A stretch of 36,951 nt of DNA from Desulfobacterales bacterium (GCA_022361395.1 JAKSAX010000318.1:1-36951); one strand, 5' to 3'; shown: positions 25,523 to 34,629, counted from the first letter of the stretch. Translations and numbers: made by a program. Notes: generated by a model not told the origin, from the sequence alone.

Positions 25523-25786
25523 ATGAGAAAATGTACAGGGAATAATACCCGGGAATGGGATGCAGACGCAATTTTCGATGTGACTTGCCCGAACTGCGGA
25601 AATCCGGTTGAATTTTTCAAAGATGAAATTACCCGGTATTGCCCCCGATGCCGTAAAACAGTCTATAACAATCGAAAAGATTACGGGTGTGGGCAGTGGT
25701 GCTCATCTTCATCATCACATATGAGAAATTTCTGCCCGAAGTTTAAAAGGTCAAAAGACCGGTTTCACGGACACAGGTTTTTGTAA
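25523..25786 (+). CDS. Small zinc-ribbon protein
   Basis: An 87-residue cysteine-rich protein: CPNCG (23-27 region) and CPRC form a zinc ribbon, followed by GCGQWC and a further Cys in NFCPKF. Similar ribbons (CPNCG..EF.KD....C..C......GC.QWC) occur alone or fused to other domains in anaerobes. The role is unknown, possibly nucleic-acid or redox-linked. The TAA stop lies at the edge of a foldback-element remnant, so the C-terminal GHRFL end may be secondary. A GAGGAACCGG stretch precedes the ATG. Confidence 0.7.
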   Translation: MRKCTGNNTREWDADAIFDVTCPNCGNPVEFFKDEITRYCPRCRKTVYNNRKDYGCGQWCSSSSSHMRNFCPKFKRSKDRFHGHRFL

Positions 25787-25822
25787 ACAGACCAGGTGAA
25801 ATTATTTTTGCGCGATCCCTAA
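25782..25822 (-). repeat. Single-arm remnant of the foldback element
   Basis: TGTAAACAGACCAGGTGAAA followed by TTATTTTTGCGCGATCCCTAA matches one arm of the 105-bp element at all but a few positions. The second arm is missing, so it can no longer fold. It contains the TAA stop of the zinc-ribbon gene and ends five bases before the promoter of the next operon. Confidence 0.75.
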
Positions 25823-25827
25823 GTATA

Positions 25828-25856
25828 TTGACACGGATGTCCTGTAAAATTATAAA
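25828..25856 (+). promoter_or_regulatory. Sigma70-type promoter of the amine oxidase operon
   Basis: TTGACA (25828-25833), exactly 17 bp, then TATAAA (25851-25856): close to consensus. The start codon is 79 bases past the -10. It directly follows the single-arm remnant of the foldback element. Confidence 0.65.
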
Positions 25857-25934
25857 TGGGTATAGCCTGTATCTTAAAACGTGTCAGCAACCCCTTGAAA
25901 AAGGCATTACCATTGCCGTCCGTTGAGGTGTAAA

Positions 25935-27461
25935 ATGAATCGCCGCGAATTCGTTAAACAGATTGCTTCGGGTGCTCTTTTATCGGGTATCCCATCCATT
26001 GGCATCCCCCTTAAAAAAAGCTGGGGTGCACAGTCTTCCACTTACGATGCCGTTATAATCGGGGGAGGCTTAAGCGGGTTGACCGCTGCTGTAGGATTAA
26101 AGGATTACAATATCCTTATCCTTGAAAAAGAAGGGGCCATGGGCGGGCGTATCGTTTCGAAAACCTGGGAGGGATTTTCCTATTCATTGGGGGCTTCCTA
26201 TCTTGGGAAGCCTGACAGTGAGATGCTGGATTTTTTTGATGCCATCGGGCTGACTTCAAAACCGTTCCCCGTGCCCCCGCCCCAGGATGCCATCGGGTAC
26301 CAGGGCAGGATTTATCCGGAAGACTACGCTGACCAGGCCCTGGGATCGTTAAAGGCTGTTCAAGATTATGTCAGGATCACATCAGATCTTTTCAGGCTTG
26401 CCGAAGAAGGGATTGCAGAGGCGGTTTATGATGTGGACATTAAGGGGTTGCGGTCATTCTCACATCTTGACCAGATCAGCGTCAGGCAATGGCTTGAACA
26501 GAACAACGTCCATCCTGTTGTACAAAAATTATTCAATATCGAGAACCGCGGATTGTTCGGCGCTGCTAACGAAGACGTGAGCCTTCTGTACAATATACCG
26601 GAGATGGCGTTCAACTTTTATGAAGGGGACGAGGTGCCGGACCGGTTTGAAGAAAGAGCCCTGCCTGATTTTCACCAATACCGTTCCGGGGGGTATTCAG
26701 GGGAGAAAAGCCTGTGGACGTTTACCCACGGAATGATTGAAATTATATGGGCCATTGAGAACCAGAGAAAGCTGAGAAACAGGCAAATCACCGGTGCAAC
26801 AGTCCAAAGCGTGGCTGTGAATCCTGATAAGACGGTTGAAATCGTATATAAGAAATCAGGCCGGACATATACCGTTAAATCCTATGCAGTTATTTTGGCG
26901 ACCCCTGCCCCCATAACGCTGGACATTGTCAAAAACGGATTTTCAGATTCCGTCACGGGATCACTTCAAAAAATCACCTATTCACCTTATATCACCATGG
27001 GGATATTTATGGACAGGCGCCTGTTCCGCAACGCCTGGAACATTGCCTGCCTGGATACTGTATTTTCCACACTCAACGATGCTGTGAGAACCCATGTGGA
27101 CTACGATTACGGCGGGAAGAGTATTCTCGGTGTTGCCGTGCCCCCGAAATCATCAAAAGACAGGTCTTATTTCAACAAAAGCGACCATGAATTATTTACC
27201 GAAGTTCTCCGGGACATAGAACGGTATTTTCCAAAGGCCTCCGGCCGTGTACTGGGGAGATACATCCACCGGTTCACCCACGGCTTCCCGGTTTTCATGC
27301 CCGGTTATATGTCAATTCTAAGGTCGATTCACAATGATCTCTCAACCAGTGGCCCGCTCTTCCTGGCAGGGGATTATACGGTTTACCCGACACTCGGCGG
27401 TGCCGCCATAAGCGGGGAAAGGGCATATGAAAATGTTGAAGAGTATTTTGATGCATTGTGA
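25935..27461 (+). CDS. Tat-exported FAD-dependent amine oxidase-family protein
   Basis: A 508-residue flavoprotein. Residues 2-8 (NRREFVK) form a twin-arginine motif followed by a hydrophobic stretch to about residue 24, so export in folded form with FAD is likely. The dinucleotide loop is GGGLSG (43-48), followed by LEKEGAMGGRI. The C-terminal FAD motif is FLAGDYTVYPTLGGAAISG. The family oxidises amines or desaturates carotenoid-like substrates; the substrate here is unknown. ATG 25935 has GAGGTG upstream and is preferred over a TTG at 25923. It starts an operon with a membrane protein and an amidohydrolase. Confidence 0.85.
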   Translation: MNRREFVKQIASGALLSGIPSIGIPLKKSWGAQSSTYDAVIIGGGLSGLTAAVGLKDYNILILEKEGAMGGRIVSKTWEGFSYSLGASYLGKPDSEMLDFFDAIGLTSKPFPVPPPQDAIGYQGRIYPEDYADQALGSLKAVQDYVRITSDLFRLAEEGIAEAVYDVDIKGLRSFSHLDQISVRQWLEQNNVHPVVQKLFNIENRGLFGAANEDVSLLYNIPEMAFNFYEGDEVPDRFEERALPDFHQYRSGGYSGEKSLWTFTHGMIEIIWAIENQRKLRNRQITGATVQSVAVNPDKTVEIVYKKSGRTYTVKSYAVILATPAPITLDIVKNGFSDSVTGSLQKITYSPYITMGIFMDRRLFRNAWNIACLDTVFSTLNDAVRTHVDYDYGGKSILGVAVPPKSSKDRSYFNKSDHELFTEVLRDIERYFPKASGRVLGRYIHRFTHGFPVFMPGYMSILRSIHNDLSTSGPLFLAGDYTVYPTLGGAAISGERAYENVEEYFDAL

Positions 27462-27478
27462 GTACAAGAGGCCGCCAT

Positions 27479-28627
27479 ATGTCTAAACTGAATATCGGGC
27501 GGCTTTTATTTTTTACCGGACTGCTCATGGGGCTTACTTTTTCTCTCTCTGCTGTGACCGCCCTTTTGGGTGGTGTGCTTTTAATCCTGGGCCTTATTGT
27601 GCTTTTCAGCAGCAGGGATCAGGCTGCTGCCGAATACAGCCGCATGGAAAAAGCCGAAATCCGGAAACGGGAAAAAAGGGCCCGGACGGAAAAAGAGCGG
27701 CTGTCCGCCGGATTATGGGGGGACTGGGAGTCCTTTACCCAGCTCAGGATCAAAGATAAGGATCAAATGGAATTCCGCAGTACCGTCCCGGCCTGTATGC
27801 TGATGGCCTTGATACTTCTCCTGGCCGGGGCGGATGCCCTGGTTTTCGGGCTTGTATGGCCGGAAACCGACCGGCGGTCCGGCATAACAGCCCTTGTTTT
27901 AACCCCTGTCCTCTTTTTGGCCGGCAGGGGGGTGAACATATATGGAAAGGATCATTATGTTGAGAAATGGCTGGGATGGGTGTACAAACCCGTGTTCAAA
28001 ACACGGATTGAAGGGGTTCAGCTCAGCCGTGTTGAAATCAACCGGAAACTGGGGCCAAAGCCCGGAGAGGCCGATGTGGGCCGGGATGTATCTTATCCGT
28101 TACTGCTGGTGACCCGGCAGGAAAAGAAGATTCATTTGAAAAACTGTGTTTCCCTCAAGGAAGCCGGCACCCTGGGTAAAGAGATCTCCGGGATGCTTAA
28201 AATCCCCCTTGAAAACAGAACCAGAGAGAAGGTGTCTTCAGTTTCAGGAGGTAAGCGGAGCAATACCCGGGACCCCCTTTATTCTGGCCAACCCGCGAAC
28301 CGGAAGTTGAGTGTCCGGGAGCTGAAATCCTATGTTGAAGCGAACATCAATGAGCTGGCCGATCTCCAGTTCCCTGACAACAGGGGGCTTGAATGGACCA
28401 TAAAGGGTTTCAGCCGGCTCAATGACCGCCTCTGTGTCGAGGTGGAGCCCGGCTCTGATGAAGCAGGATATCCGAAATTCTTATTTGTCATAGACCAGTT
28501 GAAAAATAATATGGTGGATATTGTCGTGGTTTACGGGTTTGAGCAGGGGAAATTCAGAAAATTGTCCGCCCGGTACGGGTTTTCAATGAAATATCCCGGG
28601 CAATTGGATGAAACAGATACTCTTTAA
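27479..28627 (+). CDS. Unknown membrane protein with basic linker helix
   Basis: I do not recognise this 382-residue protein. Two adjacent membrane helices (about 8-25 and 27-44) lead into a strongly charged, Arg/Lys/Glu-rich helix (about 50-78). Two more membrane segments follow (about 104-126 and 136-150). The remaining 230 residues are soluble, with a mixed alpha/beta pattern that loosely resembles a PH-like barrel followed by a second small domain (about 280-380). ATG 27479 has GAGG upstream; a GTG at 27458 overlapping the previous stop is possible. It overlaps the frame of the next gene only outside that gene's chosen start. Confidence 0.7.
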   Translation: MSKLNIGRLLFFTGLLMGLTFSLSAVTALLGGVLLILGLIVLFSSRDQAAAEYSRMEKAEIRKREKRARTEKERLSAGLWGDWESFTQLRIKDKDQMEFRSTVPACMLMALILLLAGADALVFGLVWPETDRRSGITALVLTPVLFLAGRGVNIYGKDHYVEKWLGWVYKPVFKTRIEGVQLSRVEINRKLGPKPGEADVGRDVSYPLLLVTRQEKKIHLKNCVSLKEAGTLGKEISGMLKIPLENRTREKVSSVSGGKRSNTRDPLYSGQPANRKLSVRELKSYVEANINELADLQFPDNRGLEWTIKGFSRLNDRLCVEVEPGSDEAGYPKFLFVIDQLKNNMVDIVVVYGFEQGKFRKLSARYGFSMKYPGQLDETDTL

Positions 28628-28700
28628 CGGAACGGCACACCGCCTCGGGCACCTGAAAAAACCGTCATGCAACAACCAAACAATGACAGAGGAGGGGAGT

Positions 28701-30038
28701 ATGCGCAAAGCCATAGATATCCATTGTCACTTTAACAAGTTTGACACAATGCCGGACAGGTACACGGTTCATCTGATCGGCAACCAGTTTCCCTTTGCTG
28801 AAAAGCATTTGACCGAGACCTGTATTAAAAACAAGTCCCTGGTAAACCATATTCTGTTTAAGTCTGTACCTGTGATTTCGAAAAAGTTCAAATACCTGGA
28901 CCGGCTGATCAATTCGCTGCGGGTGGGAAACTTCTGGGGAAAGGACGGGGTGCTTCATACCCTGGTCAGTCACGGCGAGTATATGATCCGCAGGGATTAT
29001 ATGGCTGCGAAGCACGGATCAAAGCGGCATGATGTGGTGGCGTATACCCCGCTGATGATGGATTTTATCACGGCCGGCAATATAGAGGAACTCAGGCGTG
29101 AGCACGGGGCAATGCCTTTTCTGCTCCAGGTGTATGAGCATGCGGTCATGTCCAGGTATTATCCCTGGCAAGTGTTTCCCTTTTTCCATTTTCATCCGGA
29201 ACGGGAGGGGGTGGTCTCCCTGATGAAACAGGCGGTTGAAGAGCAGGGATTTGTGGGGATAAAGATCTATCCGGCCATGGGGTTTTACCCGGATCCTGCT
29301 GATCCCAGGCATACAGATGAAAAGGTGAGGAAAAACCTGGTCGCCCTTTACGGATATATCCGGGAGATGGCGGGAAAAGGGATTATCCTGCCCATTACCA
29401 CCCATGCCCAGTACAGTGCAACCCAGGCCGTTGACCTGGAAATGCATGAAACCAGGGAATTCACGGATATAGCAAACTGGAAGCGGGTGGTCCGGGACTA
29501 TGATCTGAAAATCAACTTCGGCCATTACGGGGGCATGGATTTTTTAAGGGACCCCAATGACCCGAAGCATGAGCGTGCCCGTGAGTTCTCCCTGGCGTGC
29601 CGGGAACATATCCAGGGCCTGATGAGGGAACTTAACAACGGGAAAAAACGGGTATTTGCAGATTGTTCCGCCCACAGCCCCATGGACGATAATTCAGAGG
29701 CCTATATCCGGCAGGTGGACCTGGATCTCCGGGATGAGAAGCTCCTGCTCATGTATGGCACGGATCTGCCTGTGGTGACTGTCAACACCCTGAACAACGA
29801 CTATATCCGGGCCTATGACAGCGGTATCACAGGTGAAAAGGCCAAGGACCGGTTTTTCATGTCCAATGCCCTGGCCTTTCTTTTTGAAGACGGGAAAATA
29901 CCCCGGTTGCGGACTGATTTCCTTAAACAGGCCTATGGCGGAAACGGTGTGGGACCGGATCCGGCGGATGTTTCAAAGGTGTCATGGGTAAAACCGGACG
30001 GCCAGGGCGGTTTCCGGGTTGATCCGAAATACCTGTGA
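28701..30038 (+). CDS. Amidohydrolase-family metal-dependent hydrolase
   Basis: A 445-residue TIM-barrel protein of the amidohydrolase-2 type. Metal ligands are H8 and H10 (DIHCHF). GIKIYPAMGFYP is the strand with the usual central residues, followed by ITTHAQYS (His), NFGHYGGM (His) and MYGTDLPV (catalytic Asp). It has no signal peptide, so it acts in the cytoplasm. The substrate is unknown; relatives hydrolyse or decarboxylate cyclic or aromatic acids. The ATG at 28701 follows GAGGGGAG and is preferred over one at 28608 inside the previous gene. It ends the three-gene operon; the hairpin at 30263 follows. Confidence 0.82.
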   Translation: MRKAIDIHCHFNKFDTMPDRYTVHLIGNQFPFAEKHLTETCIKNKSLVNHILFKSVPVISKKFKYLDRLINSLRVGNFWGKDGVLHTLVSHGEYMIRRDYMAAKHGSKRHDVVAYTPLMMDFITAGNIEELRREHGAMPFLLQVYEHAVMSRYYPWQVFPFFHFHPEREGVVSLMKQAVEEQGFVGIKIYPAMGFYPDPADPRHTDEKVRKNLVALYGYIREMAGKGIILPITTHAQYSATQAVDLEMHETREFTDIANWKRVVRDYDLKINFGHYGGMDFLRDPNDPKHERAREFSLACREHIQGLMRELNNGKKRVFADCSAHSPMDDNSEAYIRQVDLDLRDEKLLLMYGTDLPVVTVNTLNNDYIRAYDSGITGEKAKDRFFMSNALAFLFEDGKIPRLRTDFLKQAYGGNGVGPDPADVSKVSWVKPDGQGGFRVDPKYL

Positions 30039-30262
30039 TGCATACAGGTCATGTTCAGGGCAGCCGCCGGTTTGTAGCCATTGTTAACACGGGGTTCAAT
30101 CTAGCCGTAACAGCCGTTTTTAAATGCCGAGGTTTTTCCCTGGCAGGCGGTCTTGGCCAGGTGTATGACAAAAGTGCTCCAGGCATAGGCCTGTGCCGCA
30201 GAAAACAGTTTACCTATGGGGACTTTGCTGAATACGATTCGGGATCAGGGTAACTTGGTTTG

Positions 30263-30296
30263 AGCCGCCAATTATCTTGGCGGCTGTTATTCCCTT
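30263..30296 (+). terminator. Terminator after the amidohydrolase gene
   Basis: AGCCGCCAA (30263-30271) and TTGGCGGCT (30277-30285) pair perfectly around a five-base loop, with a T-rich GTTATTCCCTTT tail. It lies 225 bases past the amidohydrolase stop and 40 bases past the stop of the convergent gene, so it may serve both. Confidence 0.65.
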
Positions 30297-30324
30297 TGCT
30301 TAAAAGCTTTCGGACGCGGCACGG

Positions 30325-30786
30325 TTAACCTTGTTTGAGCCTGTCAGCGGCTTCTTCCGGCGTCATTATCCTTGCCTCTATGATCACCCGCCCCCAGCCG
30401 TTGCAGTCCAGGCCGACATCATCGCAGTGGCCGGCGGCATAGAGGGGCAGGGGGTCCAGGCCTTCCCACACCCTTTCCTGCAATATCCACATCATCCGGG
30501 TCATGGGAGGCATCAAAAAGGGGCAGAGCCTCGGAGTGCTGTTTTTTAAATCCATGGCACCGCCGTTGGGGAAGAGGTAAAAATCCCCCGCTTTGTGCCC
30601 GGCAACACACCCGTGGGACCGGCTGACCTCAAAGATCACGGCTATCCGGCCGATGGCCTCCAGCCTCCCGAGGATTTTCCGGGTTCTGGGCTGTTTCATG
30701 AACCGGGCCATTTCACTGTCTGAAAAACCGGTAAGCTCAGATACCATTGCCGTTATTCCGTTTGTACTGGGTGGGGCCTGTTTCAT
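30325..30786 (-). CDS. TIGR04076-like protein with N-terminal extension
   Basis: A 153-residue soluble protein. The C-terminal two thirds follow the TIGR04076 pattern: C60-x-x-GHKAGD, then LCPF (C88) and a late Cys pair (C121, C128), typically described as a small family of unknown function. The first 45 residues or so add a helical segment (GFSDSEMARFMKQPRTRKIL) not seen in minimal members. Conserved cysteines suggest a metal or redox site. The ATG at 30786 has GAGGAGG upstream. It is divergent from the GlxA-type regulator and is its plausible target. Confidence 0.65.
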   Translation of the reverse strand: MKQAPPSTNGITAMVSELTGFSDSEMARFMKQPRTRKILGRLEAIGRIAVIFEVSRSHGCVAGHKAGDFYLFPNGGAMDLKNSTPRLCPFLMPPMTRMMWILQERVWEGLDPLPLYAAGHCDDVGLDCNGWGRVIIEARIMTPEEAADRLKQG

Positions 30787-30971
30787 CTGCTTTCCTCCTC
30801 TCTTGGTTATGGGATTTGCAGCCATAGTATCCCGGCCGATTCTGAATAAACAGGCCCATAAGCGACAATTAAGGCCGGGATTGCGACAATCTTTTCCCCT
30901 GACTTGAAATTTGCGCCCCGATCCATTACCACTTCATCTATGAACTCCGTTATGAGAGGACCGGCAGTCTT

Positions 30972-31970
30972 ATGAAACATGTTACCATTTTGGGATTGGA
31001 TATTTCGTCAGGAACAATGATTACAGGGCCCCTGGACCTGTTCCACCTGTCCGGCAGGCTGTGGAACGGAATATTCGGCCTGGATGAGACCCCGTTGTTT
31101 GAGGTTGAGATCGCCAATTCAGACCTGGCCCCGGTTAAATGCACGGGCAGCCTGTCCATCCTTCCCCACAAAAAGCTAACGGAAATCCACCGGACAGACC
31201 TGATTCTCATCCCTTCTGTCCTGGATATTGACCAGACATTGTCCCGTCATCCGGATGCCGTTCCCTGGCTCCTTGCACACTATAAAAACGGGGCACAGAT
31301 CGCAGCCATGTGCACGGGTACCTTTGTCCTGGCTGAAACAGGGCTCCTGGACCATAAGACCGCCACCACCCACTGGGGGGTGGTGGATGGGTTCAGGCGG
31401 CGGTATCCCCGGATAAACCTGGTTCCGGAACGGCTGATCACGGACGAGGGGGACCTCTACTGCTGCGGTGCCTCAAATGCCTGTTTTGACCTGTCGCTCT
31501 ACCTGATTCAAAAGCTGGCCGGCAGGGAGGCTGCCCTGCAGATCGCAAAGGTGTTTATCTGCGATATGGACCGGACCCACCAGTCCGAATGGGCGGTGTT
31601 CCGTTTTCAGAAATCCCACAAGGATGACCTGGTGCTGGCAGCCCAGGTGAAGATGGAGAAATCTTACGGCAGCATAGATTCCATCGAAGAGCTGGCCCGC
31701 AGTATCGGCATGGGCAAGCGGACCCTTGAGCGGCGGTTCAAGGCGGCAACGGGGGATACCCCCCTTTCGTACCTTCACCGGCTGCGGGTGGAGGCTGCCA
31801 AACGGATGATGGAAACGGAAAACCTGACCTTTGACCAGATCACCTGCAGGGTCGGGTATGAGAGCCCGGGGTATTTTCGCCGGATATTCACCCGGATCTG
31901 CCATATCAGTCCCGGGGCCTACCGCAGGAAATGGGGGCCTTCGCCCTTTGATAAAGGCATTGTTACCTAA
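30972..31970 (+). CDS. GlxA-family AraC-type regulator (DJ-1/PfpI + AraC)
   Basis: A 332-residue regulator. The N-terminal DJ-1/PfpI domain (about 1-180) has the nucleophile-elbow region AAMCTGTFVLAETGLL with C114, then TTHWG. The C-terminal AraC domain (about 215-325) has two helix-turn-helices: SIEELARSIGMGKRTLERRF, and ITCRVGYESPGYFRRIF with ISPGAYR after it. Members control amine, betaine or amino-acid catabolism; the effector here is unknown. It is divergent from the TIGR04076-like gene across a 185-bp gap and precedes the antiporter gene. Confidence 0.92.
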   Translation: MKHVTILGLDISSGTMITGPLDLFHLSGRLWNGIFGLDETPLFEVEIANSDLAPVKCTGSLSILPHKKLTEIHRTDLILIPSVLDIDQTLSRHPDAVPWLLAHYKNGAQIAAMCTGTFVLAETGLLDHKTATTHWGVVDGFRRRYPRINLVPERLITDEGDLYCCGASNACFDLSLYLIQKLAGREAALQIAKVFICDMDRTHQSEWAVFRFQKSHKDDLVLAAQVKMEKSYGSIDSIEELARSIGMGKRTLERRFKAATGDTPLSYLHRLRVEAAKRMMETENLTFDQITCRVGYESPGYFRRIFTRICHISPGAYRRKWGPSPFDKGIVT

Positions 31971-32043
31971 GAGATATTTCGCCCCTGTCCTGCAGAAAAA
32001 TCGTATTGTGGTTTACAAACCCGTGAATAATCCATAGATTTAG

Positions 32044-32064
32044 TATAATCAGGTTTACTATAAT
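32044..32064 (+). promoter_or_regulatory. Repeated TATAAT boxes upstream of the antiporter gene
   Basis: Two perfect TATAAT hexamers (32044-32049 and 32059-32064) occur in a tandem repeat of TTTA(G/C)TATAATC in an otherwise AT-rich gap. No good -35 box is spaced correctly for either, so an activator may be needed. The antiporter start is about 65 bases downstream. Confidence 0.4.
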
Positions 32065-32127
32065 CGTCTGACAATCAGAAATTATATCCCGGAAAAATTT
32101 CGATAAATGTTCGGGTCAGGACAGGAT

Positions 32128-34620
32128 ATGGATATTTTGGTCTTTACCGCGGGATTCGCATTGATCGCCCTGGCGTCAAAGCAGATGGGGATGAGCCTCA
32201 GAAAAACGGGCCTGCCCCTGATAAGCGCATTTCTGTTCACCGGGATCATGGCCGGCCCTTACGTGCTGGGAATGATCACAAAAGAGGCGGTTGACACCCT
32301 GGGGTTTGTGGATGAAATCTCCCTGGGATTTATTGCCTTTGCCGCAGGCGGGGAACTCTATTTAAAAGAGCTGCGCAGCAAACTGCAGAGCATTGCCTGG
32401 ATTACAGCAGGGCTGGTCATCTTTACATTCAGCCTGACCGCGGCCACCTTTTATCTGGTGTCCGGTCATATCCCCTTTATGGCGGGAATGCCCCAGCCCG
32501 CAAAGGTGGCCGTGGCCATCCTGGCAGGGGCCATCCTTGTTGCCCGGTCCCCTTCATCAGCCATCGCCATTGTCAATGAACTCCGGGCCAAAGGCCCCTT
32601 CACCCAGACAGCCCTGGGGGTTACCGTGATCATGGACGTTGTGGTCATTGTGCTGTTTTCCGCCAATTCCTCTATTGCAGATGGCCTGCTGACGGGACTC
32701 CGGTTCAACTTCTGGTTTATCGTCCTCCTTGTTTTTGAACTGGGGGGATCCCTGGTTTTAGGCTATGCCGTGTCCAGGATCCTTTTAGGCATAATGCTGC
32801 TGCCGGTGCGTTCCCTTTTAAAAACCGCGTTGATCCTGGCAACGGGCTACCTTGTCTTTGTCCTCTCCGCAGCCGTCCGGGAGTTCAGCCATGACCGGTT
32901 TTTTGCGGAAATCCTGTTTGAGCCGCTGTTGATCTGTATGGTGGCCGGGTTTTTCATGTCCAACAGATCGCGGTTCAGGACGGAATTTTTAAAGATTCTC
33001 CACGATATCGGCCCTGTGGTGTACATTACTTTTTTCACCCTCACCGGGGCCTCGCTGGCCCTGGATGTGCTGGCAGAGACCTGGCCGGTGGCTATTGTGC
33101 TTTTCCTGGCAAGGATAACCGCGGTCTTTTTCGGGTCCTTTACCGGGGGAACCCTTGCCGGGAATCCGGCCAGGGCCAATTCCGTGAGCTGGATGGCCTA
33201 TATTACCCAGGCAGGCGTGGGGCTGGGCCTTGCCAAGGAGGTTGTGGTGGAATTTCCTGATTTCGGCAGCCCCTTTGCCACCATCATTATCTCGGTGATT
33301 ATCCTGAACCAGCTTGTGGGGCCGCCCCTGTTCAAGTTTGCCATCAAACTGATGAAGGAGGACCATCCGAAATCCGGGGGAGAGCCCCTGGCCGGGCGGA
33401 AAAAAGCGGTTATCTTCGGAGCGGACGGCCAGGCATCGGCCCTGGCCATGTCCCTTGTCTCCCAGGGCTGGCAGGTGAAACTGGCCATGAACGGCCAGGC
33501 AACCCCGGAAGCGGAGCTTGGGGAGATCAGGGTGCACCTGCTTTCAGGGATCACCCGGGAGGAACTGGAGCGGATCGGCTGTCACAGGGCAGGGGCTGTC
33601 GTGGCCATGCTTTCGGATGAGCAGAATTACAGGATCTGTGAGATCGCCTATGAAAATTTCGGCAGCCAGACCCTGATAGCAAGGATAAACGACCGGTTCA
33701 ATACTGCCGGGTTCCAGTCCCTGGGCGTCCTGATCGTGGATCCGTCCACGGCAATTGTGGGGCTGCTGGATCATTTTGTCCGGTCCCCGGCTGCGGCTTC
33801 CCTTCTTATGGGGATGCACAAGGAAAGAACCGTGGTGGACCTGAGAATCCAGAACCCGGACCTGGCAGGGCTTGCACTGAGGGACCTCCGCCTTCCCTTT
33901 GACCTGATCATCATGTCTGTGCGGCGCAGGGGCGTTCTGTTCGTGCCCCACGGGTTTACCCGGCTGGAAGCCGGGGACCTGGTCACTGTCCTGGGGTCGG
34001 AAAACTCCATCGCGGAACTGGGACTGCGGTTTGACGTCAACCGGAAGGAAGCCATGGTAAGCATGGTGGAAAAAGCGGCTGCAAAAGAGCTTAAGGAGGA
34101 TGCGGCGGTTCAGAACGAGGTCAGGGAGCTTATCACGTCCGGAACAGCCTCCCGGCCGGACCGGTTTGACCTTCTTGTGGCCGGAGGCCAGGTTATGGAC
34201 CTCAAAGAAGAGACAGACAGGCATGAGTTTTTCAAACTGGCGGCCGATGCCATGTCCGGCCCCCTTGGCGCCTCTGCGGACGAGCTTTTCCGCCTGCTGG
34301 CCAAACGGGAGGATGAGATGACCACGGTGCTTGCACCGGGGCTTGCCGTGCCCCATGTGATCCTGGACGGCCGTGAAAAGTTTTCCGTTCTCATGGCCCG
34401 GTGCAAAAAGGGAATCGCATTTTCCGATTCCCAGCCCCTTGTCTATGCGGCCTTTGTCCTGGTGGGATCACGGGACCAGAGAAATTTCCACATCCAGGCG
34501 CTTTCGGCCATCGCCCAGATCGTAATGGATCCCGGGTTTGAAAAAAAATGGATGCGGGCAAAGGGAGAAAAGGCCCTGAAACAGATGATAATCAATGCGG
34601 AACGGAAGCGGGACTCATGA
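32128..34620 (+). CDS. CPA2 cation/proton antiporter with TrkA and PTS EIIA domains
   Basis: An 830-residue inner-membrane protein. About 12 membrane segments (1-415) form a Na+/H+ exchanger core, including the ILVARSPSSAIAIVNEL motif. It continues into a Rossmann TrkA-N-like domain (about 425-540, AVIFGADGQ) and a TrkA-C domain (about 560-645). A PTS EIIA type-2 domain (about 690-825) has the phospho-accepting histidine kept (H743 in GLAVPH). Phosphorylation of EIIA may gate ion exchange according to carbon or nitrogen state; this is inference. The ATG at 32128 has AGGACAGG directly upstream; the upstream ATG at 32107 has no ribosome site. Confidence 0.87.
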   Translation: MDILVFTAGFALIALASKQMGMSLRKTGLPLISAFLFTGIMAGPYVLGMITKEAVDTLGFVDEISLGFIAFAAGGELYLKELRSKLQSIAWITAGLVIFTFSLTAATFYLVSGHIPFMAGMPQPAKVAVAILAGAILVARSPSSAIAIVNELRAKGPFTQTALGVTVIMDVVVIVLFSANSSIADGLLTGLRFNFWFIVLLVFELGGSLVLGYAVSRILLGIMLLPVRSLLKTALILATGYLVFVLSAAVREFSHDRFFAEILFEPLLICMVAGFFMSNRSRFRTEFLKILHDIGPVVYITFFTLTGASLALDVLAETWPVAIVLFLARITAVFFGSFTGGTLAGNPARANSVSWMAYITQAGVGLGLAKEVVVEFPDFGSPFATIIISVIILNQLVGPPLFKFAIKLMKEDHPKSGGEPLAGRKKAVIFGADGQASALAMSLVSQGWQVKLAMNGQATPEAELGEIRVHLLSGITREELERIGCHRAGAVVAMLSDEQNYRICEIAYENFGSQTLIARINDRFNTAGFQSLGVLIVDPSTAIVGLLDHFVRSPAAASLLMGMHKERTVVDLRIQNPDLAGLALRDLRLPFDLIIMSVRRRGVLFVPHGFTRLEAGDLVTVLGSENSIAELGLRFDVNRKEAMVSMVEKAAAKELKEDAAVQNEVRELITSGTASRPDRFDLLVAGGQVMDLKEETDRHEFFKLAADAMSGPLGASADELFRLLAKREDEMTTVLAPGLAVPHVILDGREKFSVLMARCKKGIAFSDSQPLVYAAFVLVGSRDQRNFHIQALSAIAQIVMDPGFEKKWMRAKGEKALKQMIINAERKRDS

Positions 34621-34629
34621 AATCAGGTC

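Noticed and set aside
25167-25620. Minus-strand short frames between the receptor and zinc-ribbon genes
   Set aside because: No ribosome sites, and they overlap the promoter region and the well-supported zinc-ribbon gene.
30035-30253. 72-codon frame after the amidohydrolase gene
   Set aside because: It begins inside the amidohydrolase stop, has no ribosome site and no protein-like pattern.
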